A model generated the notes under the pieces. That model saw nothing but the letters and a program-made list of their open reading frames with translations. It was not told the DNA's origin and searched no databases. From assembly GCF_004365705.1 (NCBI RefSeq), contig NZ_SOBN01000001.1, positions 4,202,001 through 4,266,000 on the forward strand: a stretch of DNA of 64,000 nt. Direction: 5' to 3'. Made by a program: the position numbers and the translations under genes. Of this stretch, positions 28,841-37,293 are shown in pieces (the first letter of the stretch is position 1; each line of letters starts with the position of its first letter). The DNA comes from Streptomyces sp. 846.5 (GTDB lineage: Bacteria; Actinomycetota; Actinomycetes; Streptomycetales; Streptomycetaceae).

Positions 28841-29293
28841 CGTGCTCCCAAGAGTCGTTCCTGCAGTGCGTACCACGGACGACCTCGCCGGCATTGCCTT
28901 ACGCAGCGACTTGTTCGCACTTCCCAATCAGCGGCCCGGTCGTCGTGGGGTGCCGGGCGGCGAAGCGAAGTCAGCCATGGACGGCAGCCGCCTGAAAGCC
29001 ACACCCGGCACCCCTGGGCGACCCAACCCTACGAATGGCTCGATCAACCCGTCCAACAACGTAAGGCCGCCTGACAACGCCCACAGTGCACCATTTGCGC
29101 AGGCCGGCCGCCACCGGTTCCCGAAGCATGTCAACAAGGCACCGCCGCACCTTCCGTCTGCCGGGCTGACCGTGATTTTCGCGTCAGAAGCCGGGGGAGC
29201 GCGTGTGGGCGCGCTGCTACCTCAGCCTGGTGTGTGTGAGACCTGTGCGGGTGAGCGTAGCGGGTGACGATGAGAGCTGGTCAAGAGAGTTGA
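28841..29293. other. IS flank and old intergenic region, no gene
   Basis: The part up to about 29187 belongs to the end of the second IS or to inserted sequence. From 29188 to 29293 it aligns with 22950-23070, the region upstream of copy A, and represents the original gap between dtpA and copy B. No frame here has a convincing start signal. Confidence 0.55.
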
Positions 29294-30556
29294 TCAGGAC
29301 TCCAGGAGGGTCTGGCCGACATATCCCCCGCTGGTGGGCACACCGCCCGGGACGGCGTAGAGGCCGGTGGATTCGTGGCGGATGAAGACGGAGAGGGCGT
29401 CGCCGCGGGCGAGTTTGCGTTGGACCGGGACGAAGCCGGTGAGGGGGTCGGCCTGGAAGGCGGTGAAGAGCAGGCCGGCGTCGGGGGCGCCGTCGCTGCG
29501 GAAGCCGTCGTGGTACGAGTAGCCGCGGCGGAGCATGGCGGCGCCCTGGTTGGCGTTCGGGGTGGCGACGCGGATGTGGGCGTCGCCGGGGACGGCCAGG
29601 GAGCCGTCGGCGTTCTGCTTGTTGAGGTCGACGGCGGTGGTCTCGGTGCCGCCGGAGAGCGGGGCGCCGGAGGCCTTGCGGCGGCCGATGACCCGTTCCT
29701 GACGGTCCGTGGACTGCTGGTCCCAGGCGTCCAGCAGCATCCGGATCCGCCGGAACACGGCGTAGCTGCCGCCGGCCATCCACGCCGGGTCGCCCTTGGC
29801 TGGGACGAAGACCCGGGCGTCGAAGGTGGAGTCGGTGGGCCTGGGGTTGTTGGTGCCGTCGATCTGGCCCATCAGATTGCGTCCGGTACGCGGCTGCGCG
29901 GTCGCGCCGGGGGAGCGGCTGAAGCCGCTCATCTGCCAGCGGACCGTGGCGGCGCCGGCCGCCAGCCGCTGCAGGGTGCGCATGGCGTGATGGGTGACCA
30001 GGGCGTCGTCCGCGCAGACCTGGACCCAGAGGTCGCCGTCGCTGCGGCTGCGGTCCAGCGCGTCCTCGTGGAACGAAGGGAGCGGCGCGAGGGCCGCGGG
30101 AGCGGTGGCGGAGATCTTGGGGAAGACGGAGGCGCCGAAGCCGAAGGTGACGGTCAGCGAGGAGGGGCCCGCGTCCAGGGCCACGGCGTCGTCGGCGAGG
30201 CCGGGCGGGGTACGGCCCTCGGCCAGCGCCGCCGCCGCTGCCGACCAGCGCTTCATCAGCGCGACCAGGCCGGGGCGGGCCGTCCCCGGGGTGAGGTCGA
30301 AGGCGGTGGCGACCAACCGGGCCTGCATCGGCTGGACGATCCCGGCCTGGTGGACGCCGTGGAAGGGGACGGTGTCCGCGCCGAGCGAGGTCAGCGGGGT
30401 GGCGGCTGGGGCGGCCGGGGCGGCTGCCAGCGCGTGCGCGCCGAGGCCGGCGCCCGCGCCGACGGCGAGGCCCGCGGCGCCGGCCGTCCCGGCGGTGGCG
30501 AGCAGTCGCCGCCGGGACAGGCCGTGCGGGTGGTCGTCCTGGTCGTGCGTCGTCAT
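29294..30556 (-). CDS. dtpA: Tat-exported DyP-type heme peroxidase
   Basis: 420 residues. A twin-arginine signal (SRRRLLATAGTAGAAGLAVG) exports the folded protein. The DyP signature GQIDGTNNPRP (GxxDG, distal Asp), the proximal His in AHIRVATPN and the distal Arg in RRGYSYHDG are present. In Streptomyces lividans the equivalent DtpA works with Sco and ECuC in copper-dependent maturation of the GlxA oxidase and in development (established there, inferred here). It follows copC/D with a one-base gap, at the end of a four-gene operon. Confidence 0.93.
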   Translation of the reverse strand: MTTHDQDDHPHGLSRRRLLATAGTAGAAGLAVGAGAGLGAHALAAAPAAPAATPLTSLGADTVPFHGVHQAGIVQPMQARLVATAFDLTPGTARPGLVALMKRWSAAAAALAEGRTPPGLADDAVALDAGPSSLTVTFGFGASVFPKISATAPAALAPLPSFHEDALDRSRSDGDLWVQVCADDALVTHHAMRTLQRLAAGAATVRWQMSGFSRSPGATAQPRTGRNLMGQIDGTNNPRPTDSTFDARVFVPAKGDPAWMAGGSYAVFRRIRMLLDAWDQQSTDRQERVIGRRKASGAPLSGGTETTAVDLNKQNADGSLAVPGDAHIRVATPNANQGAAMLRRGYSYHDGFRSDGAPDAGLLFTAFQADPLTGFVPVQRKLARGDALSVFIRHESTGLYAVPGGVPTSGGYVGQTLLES

Positions 30557-30557
30557 C

Positions 30558-32540
30558 TCAGGAGCTCACGTTCATGGTCGCGGTCACGGTCGTCTCGTCG
30601 ATGGCGTCCGAGCGGACGCTCACCGACAGCCGCCAGCTGCCCGCCATCGGCAGTTGCAGGGCCGAGGCGGCCCAGTGGCCGACGTCGAGCTTGGACAGCT
30701 TCACCGGCAGCGGGCCGAGGCTCTTCGCCGGCAGGGTGAGGGTGACGTCCAGTTCGGGCTCGTCCACGGGCTTGCCGCTGCTGTCGTAGACATAGGCGTG
30801 CAGGACGTTGGTGCCGACCCGGGACGGGTCGACCTCGATGCTGACCTTGCCCTTGGCGTTGGCGCCGGGGCCGCCGGTGTCGAACGGCAGGGTGAGGTCG
30901 GCCGGTCCGCTGGTGATCTGCTGCACCTGGCCCGCCGCCCGGGCCTGCGCGGTGACGGAGCGTCCGGGCGGCGCGTTGGTGAGCAGGGTGGTGACGACCA
31001 GCACGACGACGGCGAAGACCACCTCCAGCAGGACGGAGCGCAGCAGCATTCCCCGGGCGGGGCTGGCCTCGCGGGCCCGCTGCGCGGTCGCCGTGCGGCG
31101 GGCGGCGTCCTGGCGTTCGAGCTGGGCACGGCGGACCGGGTCCGGTTCGTCGGACGGTTCGTCAGCGGGCTGCTCGGCGGGCACCGGGACGGGTTCCGGC
31201 TCGGCCGCGGGCTCCGCCGCCGGCTCCGGCTCGCTGCCGAGCAGCGCGGTCCAGCGCCGGGAGATCCACGCTGCGGCGAGGATCACCACCACCGCGCCGA
31301 CCTTCACCAGCAGCAGTCGGCCGTAGGTGGTCGAGGTCAGTGCGCCCCAGGAGCCCAGACCGCGCCAGGCCTGGTAGACACCGGTGGCGACCAGCGCCGA
31401 CACCGAGCACAGCGCCACGGTGGAGAACATGCGCACCTGGGCGACCCCGATCCCTCCCTCGGCAGCGGGGACGCGCAGCCCCACCAGCACCGTGGTCAGG
31501 CCGCCGAGCCAGAACGCCATGGCGAGGATGTGCACCACGTCCAGCGGGACGGCGAGACCGACCTGGATGCCGACCGAGGCGTGGTCGGCCAGCGCCCAGG
31601 TGCAGGCGAGGGCGATCGCGAGCACCGCGCCCGCCACCCCGAGGACGGCCCGCAGCCGTCGTTCGCCGGCTTCGCCGGCTTCGCCGGCTTCGGTGGACTC
31701 GGTGGCGGGACCGGCCTCGTCGGCCGGCCGGCCGACCCCGTTCTGGCCGCCCAGCATCGACAGGAACACGCCCGCCGCCGCGAGCAGCAGCATCCGCACC
31801 ACCAGCATGGTGCCCAGATGCTCGCCCAGCGTGCGTTGAATCACCGTCAGGTCGAAGGCCTGCCCGATCCCGGTCGCGGCCTCGTACGGCCCGCGCAGCA
31901 GCAGTTGGGCGACCGTCGCCAGCAGCAGCGCCGCCCAGCCGCCCAGCATCAGCCGCTGCACCGAGCGCCGCCGCACGCCCGCCGGCCAGCACAGCAGCAC
32001 CAGCGCCACCGAGCCGACCAGCAGCGCGTACGCGCCGTACTGCACCGTGCGCGAGCCGCCGTAGAGGGCGCCGACAAGGGTGGTGCCCTTGACCGGCTGC
32101 TCCCCGGCGACCGGGGTGGTGCTGGAGGTGTGCCCGTAGGAGAAGGTGAAGGCCCCGGAGACCGGGTGGGTGTCGGCGGAGACCGCGCGCCAGGCCACCG
32201 TGTAGGTGCCCTGGGCCAGGCCGGACGCCAGGGCGACCCTGGCGGTGGTGTCGTCGCTGCCGTTGTGCCCGGTGGACCCGCTGTCCACCCGCTTGCCCGC
32301 CGGGTCGAACACCCGCATGTCGTCGGCGGCCAGCGTGACCTGCTCGCTGAAGTGCAGCACGACCTGCGTCGGCGCGGTCTGCACCACGGCGTTCTGGGCC
32401 GGGTCGCTGGACAGCAGCGCGGCGTGCGCGGACGCGGAGGTCGCGCCCGCCAGCATCAGCGCGAGCAGCAGCCCGAGCAGGGCGGTGAGGGAGGCCAGGG
32501 AGGCGACGCGGGTCCGGGGGGCAGTCTGCATGGCCGTCAC
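30558..32540 (-). CDS. CopC-CopD fusion copper protein
   Basis: 660 residues. After a signal peptide the mature N-terminus starts HAALLSSDP, the CopC copper site His, with a second His in SADTHPVSGAF. CopD-like membrane helices follow (GAYALLVGSVALVLLCWPAG, HILAMAFWLGGLTTVLVGL and others), with an acidic Pro/Glu loop (EPEPAAEPAAEPEPVPV), another helix, and a C-terminal extracellular YtkA-like domain. It probably binds copper outside and moves or delivers it across the membrane. The GTG start overlaps the stop of the copper chaperone gene, so the two are coupled. Confidence 0.88.
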   Translation of the reverse strand: MTAMQTAPRTRVASLASLTALLGLLLALMLAGATSASAHAALLSSDPAQNAVVQTAPTQVVLHFSEQVTLAADDMRVFDPAGKRVDSGSTGHNGSDDTTARVALASGLAQGTYTVAWRAVSADTHPVSGAFTFSYGHTSSTTPVAGEQPVKGTTLVGALYGGSRTVQYGAYALLVGSVALVLLCWPAGVRRRSVQRLMLGGWAALLLATVAQLLLRGPYEAATGIGQAFDLTVIQRTLGEHLGTMLVVRMLLLAAAGVFLSMLGGQNGVGRPADEAGPATESTEAGEAGEAGERRLRAVLGVAGAVLAIALACTWALADHASVGIQVGLAVPLDVVHILAMAFWLGGLTTVLVGLRVPAAEGGIGVAQVRMFSTVALCSVSALVATGVYQAWRGLGSWGALTSTTYGRLLLVKVGAVVVILAAAWISRRWTALLGSEPEPAAEPAAEPEPVPVPAEQPADEPSDEPDPVRRAQLERQDAARRTATAQRAREASPARGMLLRSVLLEVVFAVVVLVVTTLLTNAPPGRSVTAQARAAGQVQQITSGPADLTLPFDTGGPGANAKGKVSIEVDPSRVGTNVLHAYVYDSSGKPVDEPELDVTLTLPAKSLGPLPVKLSKLDVGHWAASALQLPMAGSWRLSVSVRSDAIDETTVTATMNVSS

Positions 32541-33013
32541 TTCGTCGTTGGAGGCTGGTAGGTCAGCGGCTGGACGGTGGCCTCGACCGTGACCGTTCCC
32601 GAGTGCTGGAACGACAGCCGCAGCTCGATCTGCCGCCCGACCTTCGGCGCGGGGTCGAGGCCCATCAGCATCACATGCGTGCCGCCCCGGGCGAGCTGCG
32701 CAGTGCCGTGCGCGGGCACGTCCACGCCGTCTATCTGCCGCATGGACGTCTCGGTGGACTGGTTGAGCGCCGCGCTCTGCACGGACGGGCTGGTCACGCC
32801 GGTCAGCCGGTCGGCGGTGCCGCCGGTGTTGCTGATGTCGAAGTAGGCCACGGCCATGTCCGGGGTCGCGGACAGCGGTATGTAGGCGTTGCTGACGCTG
32901 ATCCGCGCGGGCGAGGCGGCCGTGGACGCGCCGCCGGAGGAGCCTCCGCAGGCCGTCAGCCCGAGGCTCCCCGCGAGCAGCGCGGCGCCGACGAGGGCTG
33001 CCCCGCGCCTCAT
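32537..33013 (-). CDS. ecuC: PCuAC-family copper chaperone lipoprotein
   Basis: 158 residues from ATG 33013, overlapping the sco stop (ATGA). Lipobox LTACG, then the DUF461/PCuAC fold with YFDISNTGG and GGTHVMLMGL, which carries the His/Met copper ligands. The usual early ligand pattern (His then Met) reads ALNQSTETSMRQ, so the first His appears replaced by Asn. The Cu(I) site may therefore rely on other residues. It probably passes copper to Sco. Confidence 0.88.
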   Translation of the reverse strand: MRRGAALVGAALLAGSLGLTACGGSSGGASTAASPARISVSNAYIPLSATPDMAVAYFDISNTGGTADRLTGVTSPSVQSAALNQSTETSMRQIDGVDVPAHGTAQLARGGTHVMLMGLDPAPKVGRQIELRLSFQHSGTVTVEATVQPLTYQPPTTK

Positions 33014-33699
33014 GCGGTCACCCCCTTGATGAGCAGTGGCAGGTCGTGCAGGTAGGTCGCCGAGGTGGTGCCGCTGGTGTAGAGGATGTGCGCCTTGTTG
33101 TCGGTCGGTGCGTAGGCCAGGACCTGGGCCCCGTGCACCGGTTCCTTGCCCTTGGTGGGGGCCTCCACCGCGACGCCGACCGACTTGGCCGCCGCGATGA
33201 TGGTGGTGATGTCGCCGGTCAGCCCGATGAAGCCGCTGTTGAAGGAGTTCAGCCAGCTGCGCAGGGTGGCGGGGGTGTCCCTGGCCGGGTCGGTGGTCAC
33301 GAACACCACCTCGACCGACTTCTGCTGGTCCTTGGGCAGCTTGGAGATCGCCACCGCGATGTCGCCGATGGTGGTCGGGCAGACGTCCGGGCAGTGCGTG
33401 TAGCCGAAGTAGAGCAGCACCGCCTTGCCGGCGGTCTGCTTGGCGATGTCGAAGGGCTTGCCGCTGGTGTCGGCGAGGGTGGCGGCGGGCTTGTCGAAGG
33501 TACGGCCGAGGTTGACGCCCTGGTAGGGGGAGTTGCTGCCCTGGCCGCTCAGCTGGTTCACGGCGCCGGAGTTGTCGCCGGAGGAGGAGGCGGACGAGCC
33601 GGAGGAGCTGCCGCAGGCGGCCAGCAGCAGGCCGGCGGAGGCGGCGACGGCGCCGGTGAGCAGGGAACGGCGGCGGAGGTGCGGCATTCTGTGGTCCAT
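33010..33699 (-). CDS. sco: SCO1/SenC copper metallochaperone lipoprotein
   Basis: 229 residues. RRRSLL signal region and lipobox LLAACG anchor it outside the membrane. The thioredoxin fold carries GYTHCPDVCPTT (CxxxC copper/redox site) and VVFVTTDPARDTP. The conserved distal His is probably in EPVHGAQV or TYLHDLP. Sco proteins load Cu into cytochrome oxidase CuA or, in Streptomyces, into GlxA. It is the first gene of the sco-ecuC-copC/D-dtpA operon. Confidence 0.92.
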   Translation of the reverse strand: MDHRMPHLRRRSLLTGAVAASAGLLLAACGSSSGSSASSSGDNSGAVNQLSGQGSNSPYQGVNLGRTFDKPAATLADTSGKPFDIAKQTAGKAVLLYFGYTHCPDVCPTTIGDIAVAISKLPKDQQKSVEVVFVTTDPARDTPATLRSWLNSFNSGFIGLTGDITTIIAAAKSVGVAVEAPTKGKEPVHGAQVLAYAPTDNKAHILYTSGTTSATYLHDLPLLIKGVTA

Positions 33700-33817
33700 T
33701 CATGCTGCGGGTCTGCGAGGTCTGCAGGTCTGCGAGGTCTGCGGGTCTGTTGGAGCAGCGCCGGTGCGCGGGGGCGGGCCCGGACGGTGGGGCCCTGGGG
33801 CCCGCCCCCGCGCGGGA

Positions 33818-34555
33818 TCACTCGCCGCCGGTGCCGCGCGTCGTGCCGCCGCGGCGCCAGCCGAGGAAGCCGAAGCCGACGCCGAGCAGGCCGACGACCA
33901 CGCCGACGCCGGCGAGGACCCGGGCCGTGGTGTCGCTGCCGGCCTTGGTGGCCGTCGTCGCGGTGGTGACGCTCGGCTGCGCGGCGGCGGAGGCTGAGGC
34001 TGGGGCCGAGGCGCTGTCACTGCTGCCGGAGCCGGCCGCGCTGGTCAGGTGGAGCACCGGGGCCGGGTTGGCCGGCTCGGTCTGGCCCTCGACGGTCGGC
34101 TGGATCCAGCGGACGATCGAGCCGTCGCTGTAGGTCTGCAGTGCCTTGAAGGTGAGCGTTGTGGTGTCGGTGGGCATCGGGCCCAGCGACAGCGCGAAGT
34201 CCTGGAACTGTCCGGGCTTGATCGTCCCCCCGGTCCAGGTGATCTCCGAGACCGCCTCGGTGACCTGACCGTCGTCGGTGGTGAGCGGCTTGCTGAGCTT
34301 GGTCTTCTGCACGGTGACGGTCCAGCCCGGGACGGCCTCGGTGGCGACGGAGGCGATCGGGTGGTCGGTCGGCAGGTACAGCTGCACCTGGGTGGTGTTG
34401 ACGCTCGTCTCCTCGTTGGGGACGCGCACGCTCACCGCGGTGTAGCTGCCCTGGGCGACGCTGCTGGGGTTGACGGTGACGTGCGCGGAGGCGGGTCCCG
34501 CGAGCAGCAGCAGGGCCGTCGCGGCCAGGCCGGTGACGATGACAGTGGAACGCAT
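33818..34555 (-). CDS. YcnI-family (DUF1775) copper-linked surface protein
   Basis: 245 residues from ATG 34555. The signal peptide ends ASAHV, exposing an N-terminal His as in YcnI, whose mature His binds Cu(II) (established for Bacillus YcnI). The DUF1775 domain has VRVPNEETSVNTTQVQLYLP and PGWTVTVQKTKL. A Ser/Ala linker and a C-terminal membrane helix (VLAGVGVVVGLLGVGFGFLGW) end in basic RRGGTTRG. It lies 118 bp upstream of sco on the same strand and belongs to the same copper region. Confidence 0.9.
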   Translation of the reverse strand: MRSTVIVTGLAATALLLLAGPASAHVTVNPSSVAQGSYTAVSVRVPNEETSVNTTQVQLYLPTDHPIASVATEAVPGWTVTVQKTKLSKPLTTDDGQVTEAVSEITWTGGTIKPGQFQDFALSLGPMPTDTTTLTFKALQTYSDGSIVRWIQPTVEGQTEPANPAPVLHLTSAAGSGSSDSASAPASASAAAQPSVTTATTATKAGSDTTARVLAGVGVVVGLLGVGFGFLGWRRGGTTRGTGGE

Positions 34556-34656
34556 GATGGAACTCTCCAGTGCTGGAGGTACGGGGGCAGGGAGGCATGG
34601 CCGACCTGCCCTGCCCGTGCTGCCGGAGAGGTTCCTCGGGTCGTGTCGGGGTCGGG

Positions 34657-35544
34657 TCAGGCCGGGAGGGCGCACAGCGGCGGCCCGCGCCTGACGACCT
34701 GGTGGCGCAGCAGGACGCCGCGCGGCCGGGTCCGGTGCTCCCGGGCGTGGCTGCGGCGGGCGGCTGCGGCGGCGCCGTCGAGGCTGCCGAGCCGGCCGCG
34801 CAGCAGCGCGGCGGCGAGGGCGAGCAGAGTGCGCAGCGGCGCGGTCCAGGTCTGAGCGAGGGTCTCGGCGACCTGGCCGGTCAGCCGCAGCAGCCGCCAG
34901 AGCGCCGCTTCGCCGCGGCGGAGCCACCAGCCGGCGGTGAGCGCGGCGAGGAGGTGGCCCAGCAGCATCAGCGGGCTGAGGCCCAGCGGTCCGCTGTGGG
35001 TCCAGAACGCGGACAGCTGCGGAGTGCCGCTGATGACCAGGTGCGGGTCGATGCCTGCCTGCTCGACCAGCTGCGCGGCGGTGGTGCCGCGCGGCAGCGC
35101 GGAGGCGGCGGACCCCGCCGGGCCGCAGAGCAGCTTGGCGGCGAGCGCGGCGAGGGCGCTGCCGGCGCCGGACGAGCTGCCCGTGCCGTCCATGCCGGCC
35201 ATGCCATCCATCCCGGCCATTCCGCTCATGCCAGACATGCCATTCATGCTGCCCATGGCCGCCTGGTGGAACAGTAGGTGCAGAGCGAGCTGGCCGACCG
35301 CCAGCGCTCCGACGATCGACGGCAGCCGCCGTTCCCGTCCGGCCAGCGCGGCGGCGATCGCCCACACGGTGAGACCGCCGAGCAGCAGCGCGCCCACCGG
35401 GATCCTTCCGCCGCCGGCGAGGCAGTGCCCGACCGCGGACACCACGACGCAGACCACCGCGAAGGGCAGCGCCCTCAGCATGCGGAGGTCCAGTGCGGCG
35501 GTGCGGTCCGGCGTGGTCACCGGGGCGGCTGGGAACACAGACAT
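34657..35544 (-). CDS. Met-rich multi-pass membrane protein, probable copper function
   Basis: 295 residues from ATG 35544. About five hydrophobic helices (LPFAVVCVVVSAVGHCLAG, IPVGALLLGGLTVWAIAAAL, LSPLMLLGHLLAALTAGWWL). Between helices 3 and 4 lies an extracellular loop of repeated GM units (SMNGMSGMSGMAGMDGM), a pattern used for Cu(I) binding in other copper proteins. It precedes the YcnI gene by about 100 bp in the same direction. No named family is evident to me. The GM repeat is encoded by imperfect 9-base tandem repeats near 35190-35255. Confidence 0.75.
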   Translation of the reverse strand: MSVFPAAPVTTPDRTAALDLRMLRALPFAVVCVVVSAVGHCLAGGGRIPVGALLLGGLTVWAIAAALAGRERRLPSIVGALAVGQLALHLLFHQAAMGSMNGMSGMSGMAGMDGMAGMDGTGSSSGAGSALAALAAKLLCGPAGSAASALPRGTTAAQLVEQAGIDPHLVISGTPQLSAFWTHSGPLGLSPLMLLGHLLAALTAGWWLRRGEAALWRLLRLTGQVAETLAQTWTAPLRTLLALAAALLRGRLGSLDGAAAAARRSHAREHRTRPRGVLLRHQVVRRGPPLCALPA

Positions 35545-35787
35545 GACGTCGGCCAGTCTCTCACCGCACCCCGGGCCGCCCGCGCCTGGGTGTCCGGTAC
35601 GCCGTCGCGGTAGGGGAGCGTGCGCCCGCGTACCCGTCCACGGACACGCCGCCGAGGTGCTCCGCCGTGCGCGCTCCGCTTCCGTACGTCCGCTAAGGGG
35701 GTGACAAGTTCCCGCCGTGACGATTGATTCCCCTGACGGTCGGTTATAGGTAGTGATATGTGGAGCCGCAGCCAGGAGGAGCCTGCC

Positions 35788-36435
35788 GTGGACATCTGGT
35801 GGTCTCTGCACCTTCGGCGTGAGCCGGCGAGCGTTCCGCTCGCCCGCCGCATCCTCCTGGGGACCATGGCTTCGGCCGGTGTCGACCCGGACATCTCGCA
35901 CGAGGTCGGCGTCGCCCTGACCGAAGCCTGTGCCAACGCGGTGGAGCACGCCGCGCATCTGACGGACACCGGTGAGGACAGCGGATTCCAGGTCACCGCG
36001 ACCATCGAGGACGGCTGTCTGCGGGTCGAGATCACCGACACCGGCCCCGGCTTCTCGGCCGACCCCGGCTGCGCGTCACCCGCCCCCGGGACGACACCGG
36101 CCGAGATCCCGGCGACGACCCGGATCCGTCCCTGCGCCCCGGCCCGCAGCCACCGCGGCCGCCGCCACGGTGCGTTGGCGCCGGCGTCGGCGCAGGTCCG
36201 TCCGCGTCCGGTGCCGGTTCTCGGCCCGGACCTCGAACTCGGCGCGGACGCGGCGGCCTTCGCCGACGCCGGTCACGAGCTGCCCGACCTCTGCGCCGAG
36301 AACGGTCGGGGCCTGTTCCTGATCCGGGCGCTGATGGACCACGTCCAGTTCCGCAACCACCCCCACAGCGGCGCCGTGGTCTCCTTCGACAAGATGCTCA
36401 AGTACCGCGACCGCCCGCTGCTGCACGCCTCCTGA
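35788..36435 (+). CDS. HATPase_c anti-sigma-type serine kinase/regulator
   Basis: 215 residues from GTG 35788, which has AGGAGGAG at good spacing; an ATG at 35758 would add ten residues. The GHKL fold shows the N box VALTEACANAVEHA and the G1 box ITDTGPGF. A G2-like NGRGLFLIRALMDHV ends it. Between G1 and G2 there is a ~70-residue Pro/Arg/Ala insertion not typical of RsbW-like proteins. It probably inhibits a sigma factor or phosphorylates an anti-sigma antagonist. Confidence 0.85.
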   Translation: MDIWWSLHLRREPASVPLARRILLGTMASAGVDPDISHEVGVALTEACANAVEHAAHLTDTGEDSGFQVTATIEDGCLRVEITDTGPGFSADPGCASPAPGTTPAEIPATTRIRPCAPARSHRGRRHGALAPASAQVRPRPVPVLGPDLELGADAAAFADAGHELPDLCAENGRGLFLIRALMDHVQFRNHPHSGAVVSFDKMLKYRDRPLLHAS

Positions 36436-36446
36436 GCGCTGCCGGC

Positions 36447-36477
36447 TTGACCCTCACGCGACGTGAGGAACCAGGCT
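36447..36477 (+). promoter_or_regulatory. MerR/TipAL-type autoregulated promoter
   Basis: TTGACC (-35) and CAGGCT (-10) are 19 bp apart, the long spacer that MerR-family activators need. The spacer carries CCTCACG-CGA-CGTGAGG, a perfect 7-bp dyad. It closely resembles the tipA promoter dyad known from Streptomyces. The TipAL-like gene starts 25 bp downstream. Confidence 0.8.
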
Positions 36478-36501
36478 GGTCGGCGGAAGGGAGAGCGAGC
36501 C

Positions 36502-37263
36502 ATGAGCTACTCGGTGGGCCAGGTCGCCGGCTTCGCCAGGACCACGGTGCGCACCCTGCACCACTACGACGAGATCAAGCTGCTGTCGCCGAGCGGTCGC
36601 ACCGCGGCCGGCTACCGCCGCTACGACGACGCCGACCTGGACCGGCTGCAGCAGATCCTGTTCTACCGCGAGCTCGGGTTCTCCCTCGAAGAGATCGCCA
36701 CCATCCTGGACGACCGCGACATCGCCCCCTCCGAGCATCTGCGGCGTCAGCACGCGCTGCTCACCGGGCGGATCGAGCGGCTCCAGCGGATGGCGGCGGC
36801 CGTTGAGGAAGCACTGGAGGCACGCACCATGGGAATCAATCTGACCCCCGAGGAGAAGTTCGAGATCTTCGGCGAGGGCTACCAGGAGTACGAGGACGAG
36901 GCGCAGGAACGCTGGGGCGGGACCGACGCCTGGGAGCAGTCCCGGCGGCGGACGGCCGAGCTCACCAAGGACGACTGGATCCGGATCAAGGCCGAGGGCG
37001 ACGAGATCATGCGGCGCATCTCGGCGGCGGTGCGGGGTGGCGTGGCCGCTGACAGCGGGGTGGCGATGGACATCGCGGAGGAGCACCGGCAGCACGTCTG
37101 CCGCAACTTCTACGACTGCAGCTTTGCCATGCAGCGGGGGCTGGCGGAGATGTTCGTCGCGGACGAGCGGTTCCAGGCCACGTACGAGGAGTTGGCCGAG
37201 GGGGCGGCCCGGTGGTTCCACGACGCCGTCCTGGCCAACGCGGAGCGGGGTGAGCGTCGGTAG
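36502..37263 (+). CDS. TipAL-type MerR transcriptional activator with TipAS domain
   Basis: 253 residues from ATG 36502, the exact length of TipAL, after GGAAGGGAG. An N-terminal MerR helix-turn-helix (VGQVAGFARTTVRTLHHYDEIKLLSP, then YRRYDDADLDRLQQILFYRELGFSL), a coiled-coil dimer helix, and a C-terminal TipAS drug-binding domain (LTPEEKFEIFGEGY..YEDEAQERWG). TipAL binds thiopeptides covalently through a Cys; here a Cys is present in HVCRNFYDCSF. It probably activates its own promoter directly upstream on binding a thiopeptide-like ligand. Confidence 0.92.
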   Translation: MSYSVGQVAGFARTTVRTLHHYDEIKLLSPSGRTAAGYRRYDDADLDRLQQILFYRELGFSLEEIATILDDRDIAPSEHLRRQHALLTGRIERLQRMAAAVEEALEARTMGINLTPEEKFEIFGEGYQEYEDEAQERWGGTDAWEQSRRRTAELTKDDWIRIKAEGDEIMRRISAAVRGGVAADSGVAMDIAEEHRQHVCRNFYDCSFAMQRGLAEMFVADERFQATYEELAEGAARWFHDAVLANAERGERR

Positions 37264-37293
37264 CGGGCTCCACGTCCGCGGTGGTTGCTCTTC

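Larger units (their letters stand above)
26103..29188. mobile_element. Two tail-to-tail IS110-family insertions
   Basis: The limits are inferred by comparing the upstream region of copy A with both sides of this block. Sequence like copy A stops near 26103 and resumes near 29188. The block holds two different IS110 transposases facing each other with 5 bp between their stops. IS110 elements normally lack terminal inverted repeats and target duplications, so exact ends cannot be called. Confidence 0.75.
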
